Shown: positions 47,281 to 54,882 of the stretch, one piece after another
Numbering within the stretch: the stretch's first letter is position 1
Layout: each line of letters starts with the position of its first letter
Assembly (NCBI RefSeq): GCF_036226405.1
Contig: NZ_CP108464.1
Coordinates: forward strand, 3,844,001-3,908,000
Reading direction: 5' to 3'
Source: Streptomyces sp. NBC_01260
GTDB lineage: Bacteria; Actinomycetota; Actinomycetes; Streptomycetales; Streptomycetaceae
Length of the DNA: 64,000 bases
Position numbers and translations under genes: made by a program
Notes under the pieces: generated by a model
Seen by the model: only the letters and a program-made list of their open reading frames with translations
What the model was told of the DNA's origin: nothing
Databases searched by the model: none

Positions 47281-48764
47281 TGGCCCACCTCCCCGCCCCC
47301 GGCCCCACCAGCGTCCGCACCACCGGTGACTATTACCAATGGCTAGTCGCCTGGGAGGCATGCCTGACCCTCCTCCGGGAGAACGCCGCCCGTTCGCATA
47401 ACCCTGTGCGCGCCGTCGGCGTCGAGCTTGACGGCGTCGGCAATCTCGACGACGTCGTCATGCTGCGCGATGTTCCTCCGAGCACTTACAAGCAGGTCAA
47501 GTACGCGGTCGACAGCGCCACACCGGTCAACGTGGAATACCTGACCAAGCCCAGCAACAGCGGTGGCCCGTCGATTCTCAAGAAGATCGCCAGGACGTGG
47601 AAGCAGTTGACCGCAGACGGCGGCAGCGTCGAGCTGCACTTGGTCACCAACCGGGCGGCCGATCCTGCTGATGATCTGGTGAAGGTCTGCGATGCCCGCA
47701 CCGGGCTTCTGATGCCAAAGGCAGGCGTCGGCGGAGACAAGTCGGATCGCGGCAAGGCCCGTGCCCGGTGGGCCGAGGAAGCAGCTCTAACCGAGGCTGA
47801 ACTCCTCGACCTGCTGTCGGTTCTGCACTTCGACCTGTCAGTGAACATGGTCAAGTACCAGGAATATCTGCAGCTGTTGATGGCCGTCGCGGGTCTACAC
47901 AACGACCAGCGGGCGTTGGAGGCGGGAGCCGGATGGGTCGCCAAGATGGTCCGCGATGGCCAGCGCGAGCTCACGCTGGCCATGGTCGAGAGTGCCGTCA
48001 CCGAGTTGGGCCTGGAGGCCGGCCCCGCTCGGGCCGTCCTGTCGATCGCCACTCTTAAGCCAGACCCGATGGCCCCGGACGCCGACCACGCCATTGATTG
48101 GGTTGACCGCTTCGAAAGCGAATCCGAGTACACAAAGCGTCGACCCTTGTCGCCGAATACCTGGGCCCAGCTGCAGGCGGACATTGAGGCCGCGCCCGGG
48201 CGCCTCCCCGCCGGTACGACCGCCGTCTCCGTCACGGGCAGCATCCGTCTAGCGCCAGCCTTTTTGGTTGGTACCACCTTCCGCATGGTCACAGGGACCG
48301 ACCTGGCAGCGCTGCAGCGGGGGAGAGCCGGCAGCGAGCTCTGGTCCACCAACGACCCGTTCGAGACCCCCTTGGCCCCGGAAGTCGCTGAGTACGAGCT
48401 TGGCCAAGGCGACGAGATCGCTGTCGCCATCGCGGTCGCAACGGAGATCACCAGCGACGTCCTGGAGTACCTGCGCGAGCAGAACCTCCCGGTCGGTAAG
48501 CTCATCGTCTTCGCCCCGCCGAGCGGTAAGGCGAATGACGGCTCCGTCCATGGCAGCACCGCCGCCAACGCCTTGGCAGTGGGCATCCGCGATCATCTCC
48601 GCCGCTCCACTCGCCGAGTTCAGCGCATGCATCTCTTCCTCGCCTGCCCGATGGGACTTGCTGTTCTACTGGGCAACCGATGGAACCGGCTGTGTCAGAC
48701 CGTCGTTTACGAGGACATCAAGATCGGCGACGGATACGAAGCAGCATTCACCGTAGAGGCATAA
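47280..48764 (+). CDS. cap4: CBASS effector: nuclease-SAVED protein (Cap4-like)
   Basis: The 494-residue effector has an N-terminal PD-(D/E)xK-like domain of the DUF4297 type: TGDYYQWLVAWEACLTLL, VGVELDGVGNLDDVV (Glu49, Asp57/58) and STYKQVKYAV (Gln72, Lys74). A helical linker follows. The C-terminal SAVED sensor has QRMHLFLACPMGLAVLLGNRW and ends VYEDIKIGDGYEAAFTV. Cap4 proteins bind a cyclic nucleotide through SAVED and then cut double-stranded DNA, killing the infected cell (family knowledge). It is the last gene of the four-gene operon. The nuclease match is looser than the SAVED match. Confidence 0.85.
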   Translation: MAHLPAPGPTSVRTTGDYYQWLVAWEACLTLLRENAARSHNPVRAVGVELDGVGNLDDVVMLRDVPPSTYKQVKYAVDSATPVNVEYLTKPSNSGGPSILKKIARTWKQLTADGGSVELHLVTNRAADPADDLVKVCDARTGLLMPKAGVGGDKSDRGKARARWAEEAALTEAELLDLLSVLHFDLSVNMVKYQEYLQLLMAVAGLHNDQRALEAGAGWVAKMVRDGQRELTLAMVESAVTELGLEAGPARAVLSIATLKPDPMAPDADHAIDWVDRFESESEYTKRRPLSPNTWAQLQADIEAAPGRLPAGTTAVSVTGSIRLAPAFLVGTTFRMVTGTDLAALQRGRAGSELWSTNDPFETPLAPEVAEYELGQGDEIAVAIAVATEITSDVLEYLREQNLPVGKLIVFAPPSGKANDGSVHGSTAANALAVGIRDHLRRSTRRVQRMHLFLACPMGLAVLLGNRWNRLCQTVVYEDIKIGDGYEAAFTVEA

Positions 48765-48827
48765 GAGGCTCAAGCCCAAGGGCGCCGGATCTCAGTGTTC
48801 AGAGGGTCGCCAGCCTCTGCGCAGAGT

Positions 48828-48860
48828 GCGGGCTCCGACCATTGGCGGATCGGAGCCCGC
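48828..48860. terminator. Bidirectional terminator between the CBASS effector and integrase
   Basis: A perfect 11-bp stem (GCGGGCTCCGA) with an 11-nt loop lies between the convergent genes. Confidence 0.8.
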
Positions 48861-48880
48861 ATGGCCCCCCTGCAGCAGGA

Positions 48881-50131
48881 TCAGAGGGCGGGTGGCTCGC
48901 CAGCCCGGGGCCAAAGCAGCCCACCGACCTTGTCCGCTGTGTCCTTGAGGACGCGGCTGGTCAGGTGCTGATAACGGCGGCGCATCCGCGCGGACTTGCC
49001 CGGTTCCCACCCCATGATTCCGTCCACCACCGCGTCAGAGACGCCCAGGATCAGCAGGACGGTCGCTGCGGTGTGGCGAGCGTCGTGGAGGCGACCGTCG
49101 CGGACTCCCGCCGCCTTCAGCAAGTCCTTCCACTTGTGGAAGTCCGTGTTCGGGTTCAGAGGCTCGCCGGTCGGCGAGGTAAAGACGTACCCCTTCTCTG
49201 TCCACAGGTCCCGTCCGCGCTTCCGCTCGCGGCCCTGTTCCTCCTTGTGCTGGCGAAGTAGCTCCATCAGCTCACCCGGGACGCCGATGGGCCTCTGACC
49301 GGCTCGGGACTTCACGCTCTTGGTCTCACGCCGGGTGTTGATCTTCTGGGGGCAGAAGCCCGGCTTACGCCCGCAGCGGTCGCCGCAGCCGTGCTGGTAG
49401 CGGGGCCGCAGCCGGCCTCGGCGCACGCGGATCACATTAAGTTCGAAGTCGACGTCACTCCACTGCATGCCGAGGACCTCGCCCTGTCGCAGGCCGAGCG
49501 CGAGGGCGATGACCCAGCGTGCGGTGTTGCGATGCTTGTGCGCTTCGGCGAGCAGGCGCTGGACCTCCTCTACCGAGTACGGCTCGACCTCCTCCTCTTC
49601 AACACGAGGGCCCTTGGCGATCGTTGCTGGGTTGACCGTGAGGTGAGCCCGCCGCACCGCCTCATTGAGGGCGGTACGGACGGTCCGGTGACTCTGGTGA
49701 GCGGTGCCGGCCGAGCTTCCGTTGTCCTGCATCTTCTTGTAGAAGCGCTCCAGGTGCTCTGGCTCCAGCTTCGCCAGGCGGTGGGCACCGAGGCCGGGTA
49801 TGAGGTGGTGGTAGACCGCGACACGGTAGCCGTCGATCGTGTTCTCGGAGACGTTCGGCGCGGCAATGTTCTCGACCCAGTGGACGAGCCAGGTCTCCAG
49901 CGTCCAGTTCTGGTCGGTCTTGCGGACGGCTCCCTTGTCCCGCTGGCGCTCCAGTTCGCGGACGGCCCTGGTGACGTCAGGGCGGGTCTTCCGACTGATG
50001 TGGCGCCGATCGGGTGCACCGTTGTCCTTGGTGCCCACGGTCACGTATCCGTGCCAGCGTCCGTCCTTGCCGTAGAAGATCGACGAGGCGCCATTGGGCT
50101 GACGGCCTTTCGCCGTCCCGGCCCGGGTCAT
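48881..50131 (-). CDS. int: Tyrosine recombinase (site-specific integrase)
   Basis: The 416-residue integrase has an N-terminal arm-binding domain (ASSIFYGKDGRWHGYVTVG), a SAM-like core-binding domain (WTLETWLVHWVENIAAPNVS) and a catalytic domain. Catalytic residues are Arg in LALGLRQGEVLG, HDARHTAA (His-x-x-Arg) and Tyr in RMRRRYQHLT. A Cys cluster (HGCGDRCGRKPGFCPQ) interrupts the catalytic domain, as in several Streptomyces element integrases. It overlaps the excisionase gene by 4 bp. It probably integrates the island at tRNA-Ser. Confidence 0.95.
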   Translation of the reverse strand: MTRAGTAKGRQPNGASSIFYGKDGRWHGYVTVGTKDNGAPDRRHISRKTRPDVTRAVRELERQRDKGAVRKTDQNWTLETWLVHWVENIAAPNVSENTIDGYRVAVYHHLIPGLGAHRLAKLEPEHLERFYKKMQDNGSSAGTAHQSHRTVRTALNEAVRRAHLTVNPATIAKGPRVEEEEVEPYSVEEVQRLLAEAHKHRNTARWVIALALGLRQGEVLGMQWSDVDFELNVIRVRRGRLRPRYQHGCGDRCGRKPGFCPQKINTRRETKSVKSRAGQRPIGVPGELMELLRQHKEEQGRERKRGRDLWTEKGYVFTSPTGEPLNPNTDFHKWKDLLKAAGVRDGRLHDARHTAATVLLILGVSDAVVDGIMGWEPGKSARMRRRYQHLTSRVLKDTADKVGGLLWPRAGEPPAL

Positions 50132-50427
50132 GCTGCGGTCCCGAAGTCGCCGGCCGTGAGACGCCGAGCCAGGAAGTCGTTCACCGCCTCTGTTGGGATG
50201 CGGCGCAAACTACCGATCTTGACCGAGGCGATCTCGCCGGAGGTGACGTACTCGTACAGTTTCGTGCGGCCGATGCCGATCCGTCGCGCGGCCTCGGCGA
50301 CGGTGAAGGCGACAAGGGTGGTCTCGTCTTGGGCGGGCCGACTTTCGGAGATCAGGTTCCGCAGGTCGTCCTCGGGGACGTCCAGCAGGTCGGCTATCAG
50401 GGCAAGCGGAAGGTCGCTTCGGTGCAA
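50128..50427 (-). CDS. xis: Excisionase-like MerR-type DNA-binding protein
   Basis: The 99-residue protein has an excisionase/MerR-type winged helix: FTVAEAARRIGIGRTKLYEY followed by VKIGSLRRIPTEAVNDFLARRL. TTG 50427 has GAGAGGA 7 nt upstream. Its stop overlaps the integrase start by 4 bp, so excisionase and integrase are coupled. It probably directs excision. Confidence 0.9.
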   Translation of the reverse strand: MHRSDLPLALIADLLDVPEDDLRNLISESRPAQDETTLVAFTVAEAARRIGIGRTKLYEYVTSGEIASVKIGSLRRIPTEAVNDFLARRLTAGDFGTAA

Positions 50428-50563
50428 GGGAGGGTCCTCTCCTGGCAGGCCACGGGACGGCGAATCCCGCTAGGTCGGCAAGTCGTTCAGGGATGGGCGT
50501 GAAGAGAAGAGAAAGAGCCGGAGACGGCAAGACCTGCGCTGTTCGTAGCAGCGAGGGGCCGAG

Positions 50564-51109
50564 TCAGCTCTGCTCGGACGGCGCGTCCATGCGCTCGCCG
50601 AGGTAGCTGCGAAGCCGAGTTGGCGCTCCAAGGTGGTGATGGAATTCGCCATTCGAGGCGATGGTCAGCTCGTGGGCCAGTAGCGCCTTGACCATGTCGT
50701 CCTGGTTGGGATTGGCGTCCGTGTACGCCGCCAGTTCGTCCTGGATTCGGCGCATGTCCTTGCCCAGATCCCGCCATTCCCTCCATCTCGCGACGTACTC
50801 GCCGACGAGACGTCGGACCAGCGGATTGGCGAGCTGGCCGGGCGGGCTGGTCAGCTCGTCGAAGGTCAGATCGAAGACCTTGCAGAAGCCGAGCGCCTCA
50901 TCGAGGTTGACCCTTCGGCGGGGCTTCCCACTCTCGATGCGCCAGATCGCGGACTGGTTGACCGGGTGGCCGGCATCAGCCATCCGCTCGGCGAGCGTGA
51001 CCGTGCTCCACCCGCGTGCCTCGCGTTCGAGCTTGATCCGCTCCGCGACATGCTCCTCGGCCGGCGGCCGGTCCGGCCCCGCGCGGGAGGCGCCTTCGTC
51101 ACTGCTCAT
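50564..51109 (-). CDS. XRE-family transcriptional regulator
   Basis: The 181-residue regulator has an N-terminal HTH (IKLEREARGWSTVTLAERMA ... QSAIWRIESGKPRRRVNLDEA). A C-terminal helical domain of unknown role follows. ATG 51109 has GGAGGT 6 nt upstream; the adjacent GTG 51112 sits too close. It is divergent from the replication gene and close to an AT-rich inverted repeat, which fits an element repressor controlling the int-xis and rep promoters. Confidence 0.9.
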   Translation of the reverse strand: MSSDEGASRAGPDRPPAEEHVAERIKLEREARGWSTVTLAERMADAGHPVNQSAIWRIESGKPRRRVNLDEALGFCKVFDLTFDELTSPPGQLANPLVRRLVGEYVARWREWRDLGKDMRRIQDELAAYTDANPNQDDMVKALLAHELTIASNGEFHHHLGAPTRLRSYLGERMDAPSEQS

Positions 51110-51150
51110 CACTGCACCTCCTTGCTGGGGCCCGACGAACAGCCGGGGCG

Positions 51151-51171
51151 ATGGTGAAAACTAAACACCAT
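51151..51171. promoter_or_regulatory. Inverted repeat ATGGTG-N9-CACCAT, candidate XRE operator
   Basis: A perfect 6-bp inverted repeat around an A-rich 9-nt spacer lies about 40 nt upstream of the XRE gene in an AT-rich patch unusual for this genome. Confidence 0.5.
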
Positions 51172-51254
51172 TCCGGAGCCGAATGCAACCGTTGCGCTTC
51201 CAAAAACGTCAGGTACTGTAGACGTCCGCCCTCGAACAGCGGTGAACGCAAAAA

Positions 51255-51281
51255 GCCCCCGACGCTACGAACGTCGGGGGC
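51255..51281 (-). terminator. Orphan minus-strand terminator upstream of the replication gene
   Basis: A 10-bp stem (GCCCCCGACG / CGTCGGGGGC) is followed on the minus strand by CTTTTTG. No minus-strand protein gene ends here, so it may close a short antisense RNA starting inside the leader of the replication gene. Confidence 0.6.
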
Positions 51282-51375
51282 CAAGCACGAACTCTCGTAA
51301 CCGCCCATCCCTGAACGATTGACCCGCGTGGCCTGGGATTCGCCGTCCCGTACGGCCCGCAAGTTGAGGAGCTCA

Positions 51376-52914
51376 ATGTCCAGTATGGACGAACCCCGGC
51401 CGACCGCGCCACACCTCGCGGGAACCGGTCGCCAGCCCACGGCCGGCGACCTCACCGCGGTTCCGCCGCACGACGTCGACGCCGAGGCTGCCGTGCTGGG
51501 GGCCTGCATGCACAAGGGCGCGGTGATCGACGAAGTGCGCCTGCTGCTCGACGCGGCCGATTTCTACCGCCCCGCACACGAGACGGTCTGGCGTGCCATC
51601 CTCGCCCTGCACAGCGAGGACAAGCCGACCGACCCCATCGTCCTGTCGCACCAGCTGCGCGCCCAGGACGACCTGGAGCGGGTCGGCGGTGTGGTGTACG
51701 TCCACCAGCTCGCCGACGCCGTGCCCTCCGCCAGCAGTGCCGCCTACTACGCGGGCATCGTGCGCACGATGGCCGACCTCAGGCGTCTGCGCGCCTCCGG
51801 CATCCGGACCGCTCAGCAGGCGATGGAGCCGGGCGCCGATCCGGATGCCATCCGCAGCGAGGTGGAGGCAGAGGTCCAGGCCGAGCGCGAGCGTGCGCTG
51901 GCCTCGGGACAGGGCCGACTCTCCCGGTTCATCACCGACGGATGGCGCTTCGTCACCGAGACCGGCACTGACACCGAACCTCTCTGGGGCACTCGGGAGC
52001 AGACGGCCTGGTCGTCGGGAGAGAGCCTGATGATTGTTGGAGCGCCGGGGGTCGGGAAGACCACGCTGGCCCACCAGGTGATCCTCGCTCGTCTGGGCCT
52101 GTCGGACAGCGTCCTGGACATGCCGGTCGCACCGAGCCGACGGGTGCTTTACCTCGCGCTGGACCGGTACAAGCAGATCGCCCGCGCCATGGCCCGCAGC
52201 GTCGGGCCCGAGCATGAGCAGCGCTTGCGCGACGGGCTCGCCGTCTGGCAGGGCCCCCTGCCCGCCAGTCTGGACAAGGAGCCCGACCTTCTCGCCGACC
52301 TTGCCGCAGCCCACCAGGCCGACACCATCGTGATCGACAGCCTCAAGGACGCGGTGAGCACGCTGGTCGACGACGCGCTTGGCGTCGCCTACAACAACGC
52401 CCGCCAGCGAGCCATGCGCAACGGCGTCGAGATCATGGAACTCCACCACCAGCGCAAGGCCACCGAGGGCGCCCCACGCGCCCACAAGCCCACCCTGGAC
52501 CGGGTCTACGGATCCACCTGGATCACCTCCGGCGCGGGCAGCGTCCTCTTCATCGCCGGGGAAGCGGGCGACCTCGCCGTCACCCTGCACCACCTCAAAA
52601 CCCCCACCGGCGAGATCGGCCCCCTCCAGGTCATCCACGACCACGAACGCGGCACCTCGACGCTCGACCCCGCCCTCGACCCGGTCGCCATCCTGCGCCA
52701 GCGCCCCGACGGACTGACCGTGCGCGAGCTGGCCATGATCCAAAGCGGCCAGAACAACCCCGAGCGCTCGGCCACCGAGAAAGCCAGGCGCACCCTGGAC
52801 CGACTCGTCAGGGCCGGACTCGCAGGCAAGGCCGAAGGCACCGCAGGCGGCACCGGAGGCGGCCAGCAAGCCCGCTACCGCGCCTCAGTCCGCCATATCG
52901 GCGCCGTCTCCTGA
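51376..52914 (+). CDS. DnaB-N/RepA-like replicative helicase-type protein
   Basis: The 512-residue protein has an N-terminal DnaB-like domain (PHDVDAEAAVLGACMHKGAVID). A RecA/RepA-type ATPase follows with Walker A (VGAPGVGKTT, about residues 221-230) and Walker B (ADTIVIDSLKDA). A C-terminal winged-helix-like part reads LRQRPDGLTVRELAMIQSGQNN. Such proteins are the replication-associated gene of many Streptomyces integrative elements. ATG 51376 has AGGAG 5 nt upstream. An iteron-like cluster begins just downstream, consistent with a replication module. Confidence 0.88.
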   Translation: MSSMDEPRPTAPHLAGTGRQPTAGDLTAVPPHDVDAEAAVLGACMHKGAVIDEVRLLLDAADFYRPAHETVWRAILALHSEDKPTDPIVLSHQLRAQDDLERVGGVVYVHQLADAVPSASSAAYYAGIVRTMADLRRLRASGIRTAQQAMEPGADPDAIRSEVEAEVQAERERALASGQGRLSRFITDGWRFVTETGTDTEPLWGTREQTAWSSGESLMIVGAPGVGKTTLAHQVILARLGLSDSVLDMPVAPSRRVLYLALDRYKQIARAMARSVGPEHEQRLRDGLAVWQGPLPASLDKEPDLLADLAAAHQADTIVIDSLKDAVSTLVDDALGVAYNNARQRAMRNGVEIMELHHQRKATEGAPRAHKPTLDRVYGSTWITSGAGSVLFIAGEAGDLAVTLHHLKTPTGEIGPLQVIHDHERGTSTLDPALDPVAILRQRPDGLTVRELAMIQSGQNNPERSATEKARRTLDRLVRAGLAGKAEGTAGGTGGGQQARYRASVRHIGAVS

Positions 52915-52937
52915 CCTGATCGCCGAACGCCGGGACC

Positions 52938-53122
52938 GTACACGAGGGCGTACACGCACCCCTCCCCCGCGCACCGGCGCACGCCCCGCCCCAGGCGTAC
53001 ACGCCAAAAACGAAACCCCAGGTCAGACGATCACGCGATCGTTCACGCCGTACACGCACACCAGCGTTCACGCGTGAGCCCCCCTTTAGAAGGGGGCTCG
53101 CGTGTACGCCCCCTGCGTGAAC
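52938..53122. repeat. Iteron-like cluster of GTACACG/GTTCACG with central hairpin
   Basis: GTACACG is at 52938-52944, 52950-52956, 52997-53003 and 53050-53056. GTTCACG is at 53041-53047 and 53066-53072. Inverted copies are at 53101-53107 and 53116-53122. Between the two orientations is a hairpin GAGCCCCC / GGGGGCTC (53076-53099). The cluster sits between the replication gene and the DUF2637 pseudogene, so it is a candidate origin. No gene is seen in 52915-53161. Confidence 0.7.
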
Positions 53123-53161
53123 GCCGTGATCGCCTCCGCAGAACCACCCCGGAGAACCCGC

Positions 53162-54004
53162 ATGACCACACCCGCCACGCCTCATGACACCACCCAGCAG
53201 GGCAACGCGATGCCCCACGCCGATCACGTCCAGGACGTGAAGCCACAAGCAACGGCCCAGCATGCCGCCGAGCGGTACGCCCTCGCCGCAGCCGGAACCG
53301 TCATCATCGCCCTCACCGCCGGCGGCTTCTGGCTCTCCTACGCACACCTCGCCCAAGTCGCCGGACAGCATGGCCTGGGAAGCTCCCCGGTCCGGCAATG
53401 GGCCTGGCCCGCGACCCTGGACGCCTTCATCGTCGCGGGCGAACTGCTCATGCTCCGCGCCGGCCTCCGCCGAGTGACCGACTGGTGAGCGGTCACCCTG
53501 ACCGCTACCGGGTCGGTCGGATCCATTGCGCTCAACGTGGCCGGTGTCAGCGGCACGGGCAACGCGAGCGTCGTGCCCTTGCTCGACTACGTGGTCGCGG
53601 CGGTTCCCCCGACCGCAGCCCTGCTGGCCTTCGGCGTGCTGATGCGGCAGATCCACCAACTGGTCGACCGGCCCCTCGACCGCCCGGCACTCAATTCCGC
53701 CGAGGCACCGGAACCGCGGGCCACACCATCCGAACGCATCGCCAATCCGCAGGCAACCGACTCCGGCCGAACGCCGTCGCCCCGGATTTCGGAGGACCAG
53801 CCGCGTGGTGGGCGTCCGGTCAGCGCGACGGTCGAGGAACTGGTTGAGATCGGGCGGATCGCTGCGGCCGAGCAGCGCAAGCTCACACGGGGCATCGTGC
53901 AACAGGCCATACGGGCCAAAGGACATACGGTCGGCGGCCAGAGGCTGACCGAAGTCATGGAAGTCCTCCGGTCGGAACCCGGCATCGGTCGGAACGTCGA
54001 CTGA
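53162..54004 (+). pseudogene. DUF2637 protein gene with in-frame TGA
   Basis: ATG 53162 has GGAG 7 nt upstream. The frame encodes two membrane helices (YALAAAGTVIIALTAGGFWLSY and ATLDAFIVAGELLMLRAG), then RRVTDW followed by TGA (53486-53488). The same frame continues without another stop for 172 codons: AVTLTATGSVGSIALNVAGV, a third helix VVAAVPPTAALLAFGVLM, and a helical C-terminus that reads intact to 54004. The stop falls where family members have a second Trp (DWWAV), so a TGG to TGA change is the simplest explanation. Either the protein is truncated to 108 residues or there is a sequencing error. DUF2637 proteins accompany Streptomyces elements. Confidence 0.85.
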
Positions 54005-54152
54005 TCGCCCGCCATCCCGGTGGCCGGAACTCCTACGGCCACCGGTCAAGCGGTCCCCGCCTCTCCGCCGCCCTCACTCATCCACACTCCCGCAGTCGTA
54101 GCCGTGGCCTCCGCACGCCACCACCCGGCCCACACCTTCCGGAGAGCTATCC

Positions 54153-54878
54153 GTGACCCACGACACGAACCACACTGACGGCTCCATCGACGGGCCGCCG
54201 ACACTGACGAAGTCGCCTACGCTGGCGGAACGTTTGCGGCGGGCGTTCGGACGGACGGCTCCTGGCGGAGCCAGTAGTACTCCGAGTCCGACTCATGGCC
54301 GGTCTTCGGGGGTCTCCGCCCCGGGGGTGGCGGAGACGGGCCAGCGCCAGGGGGCGCCGGACCGGGAGGCCGGGGCCGAGGGAGGCCCCGACCAGGACGA
54401 GATCCGTACCGTCCAGCATCAGATCCTTCACCCCACGCCCACCGCCGAGCCGACGGCCGGCGAGCGCGATGTCCAGAGCGTCCAGCCGGCGATCCGCCGC
54501 TTCACCGGCACCAAGCGAACCGTCCGCGTCGGCCCGCTGCGCTTCACCGCCGACGAGCACGCCGCCCTCCAGGAGGCCGCCGCCGAGCACGGCTACAAGG
54601 GAGAATCCGGCTTCGCCGCCGACATCGTCCTCGCCTTCGTCACCGGCCGGTTCACCGCGAACCTTCCCCTGTCCGAGGACCGCCGCCGCACCCATATGTT
54701 CCGCGCCCAGGTGCTGCGCGAGCTCAACCGCATCGGCGTCAACGTCAACCAGCTCGCCCGCGCGCTCAACAGCGACTTCACCCCGCCCGACATCCGCCAG
54801 CGCCTCGACGAACTCCACCACCTGCTCGCCCTGATCGCCGAAGCCCTGCGCCGGCCCACTGACCCAACGGAGGTCTGA
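54153..54878 (+). CDS. mobC: MobC-like relaxosome accessory protein
   Basis: The 241-residue protein has a long disordered N-terminus. From about residue 118 it has a ribbon-helix-helix-type segment (TVRVGPLRFTADEHAALQEA) and the MobC core VLRELNRIGVNVNQLARAL. It starts at GTG 54153 and ends 4 bp before the relaxase gene, the usual MobC-relaxase pair. It would bind oriT DNA and help the relaxase. Confidence 0.9.
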   Translation: MTHDTNHTDGSIDGPPTLTKSPTLAERLRRAFGRTAPGGASSTPSPTHGRSSGVSAPGVAETGQRQGAPDREAGAEGGPDQDEIRTVQHQILHPTPTAEPTAGERDVQSVQPAIRRFTGTKRTVRVGPLRFTADEHAALQEAAAEHGYKGESGFAADIVLAFVTGRFTANLPLSEDRRRTHMFRAQVLRELNRIGVNVNQLARALNSDFTPPDIRQRLDELHHLLALIAEALRRPTDPTEV

Positions 54879-54882
54879 CCGG

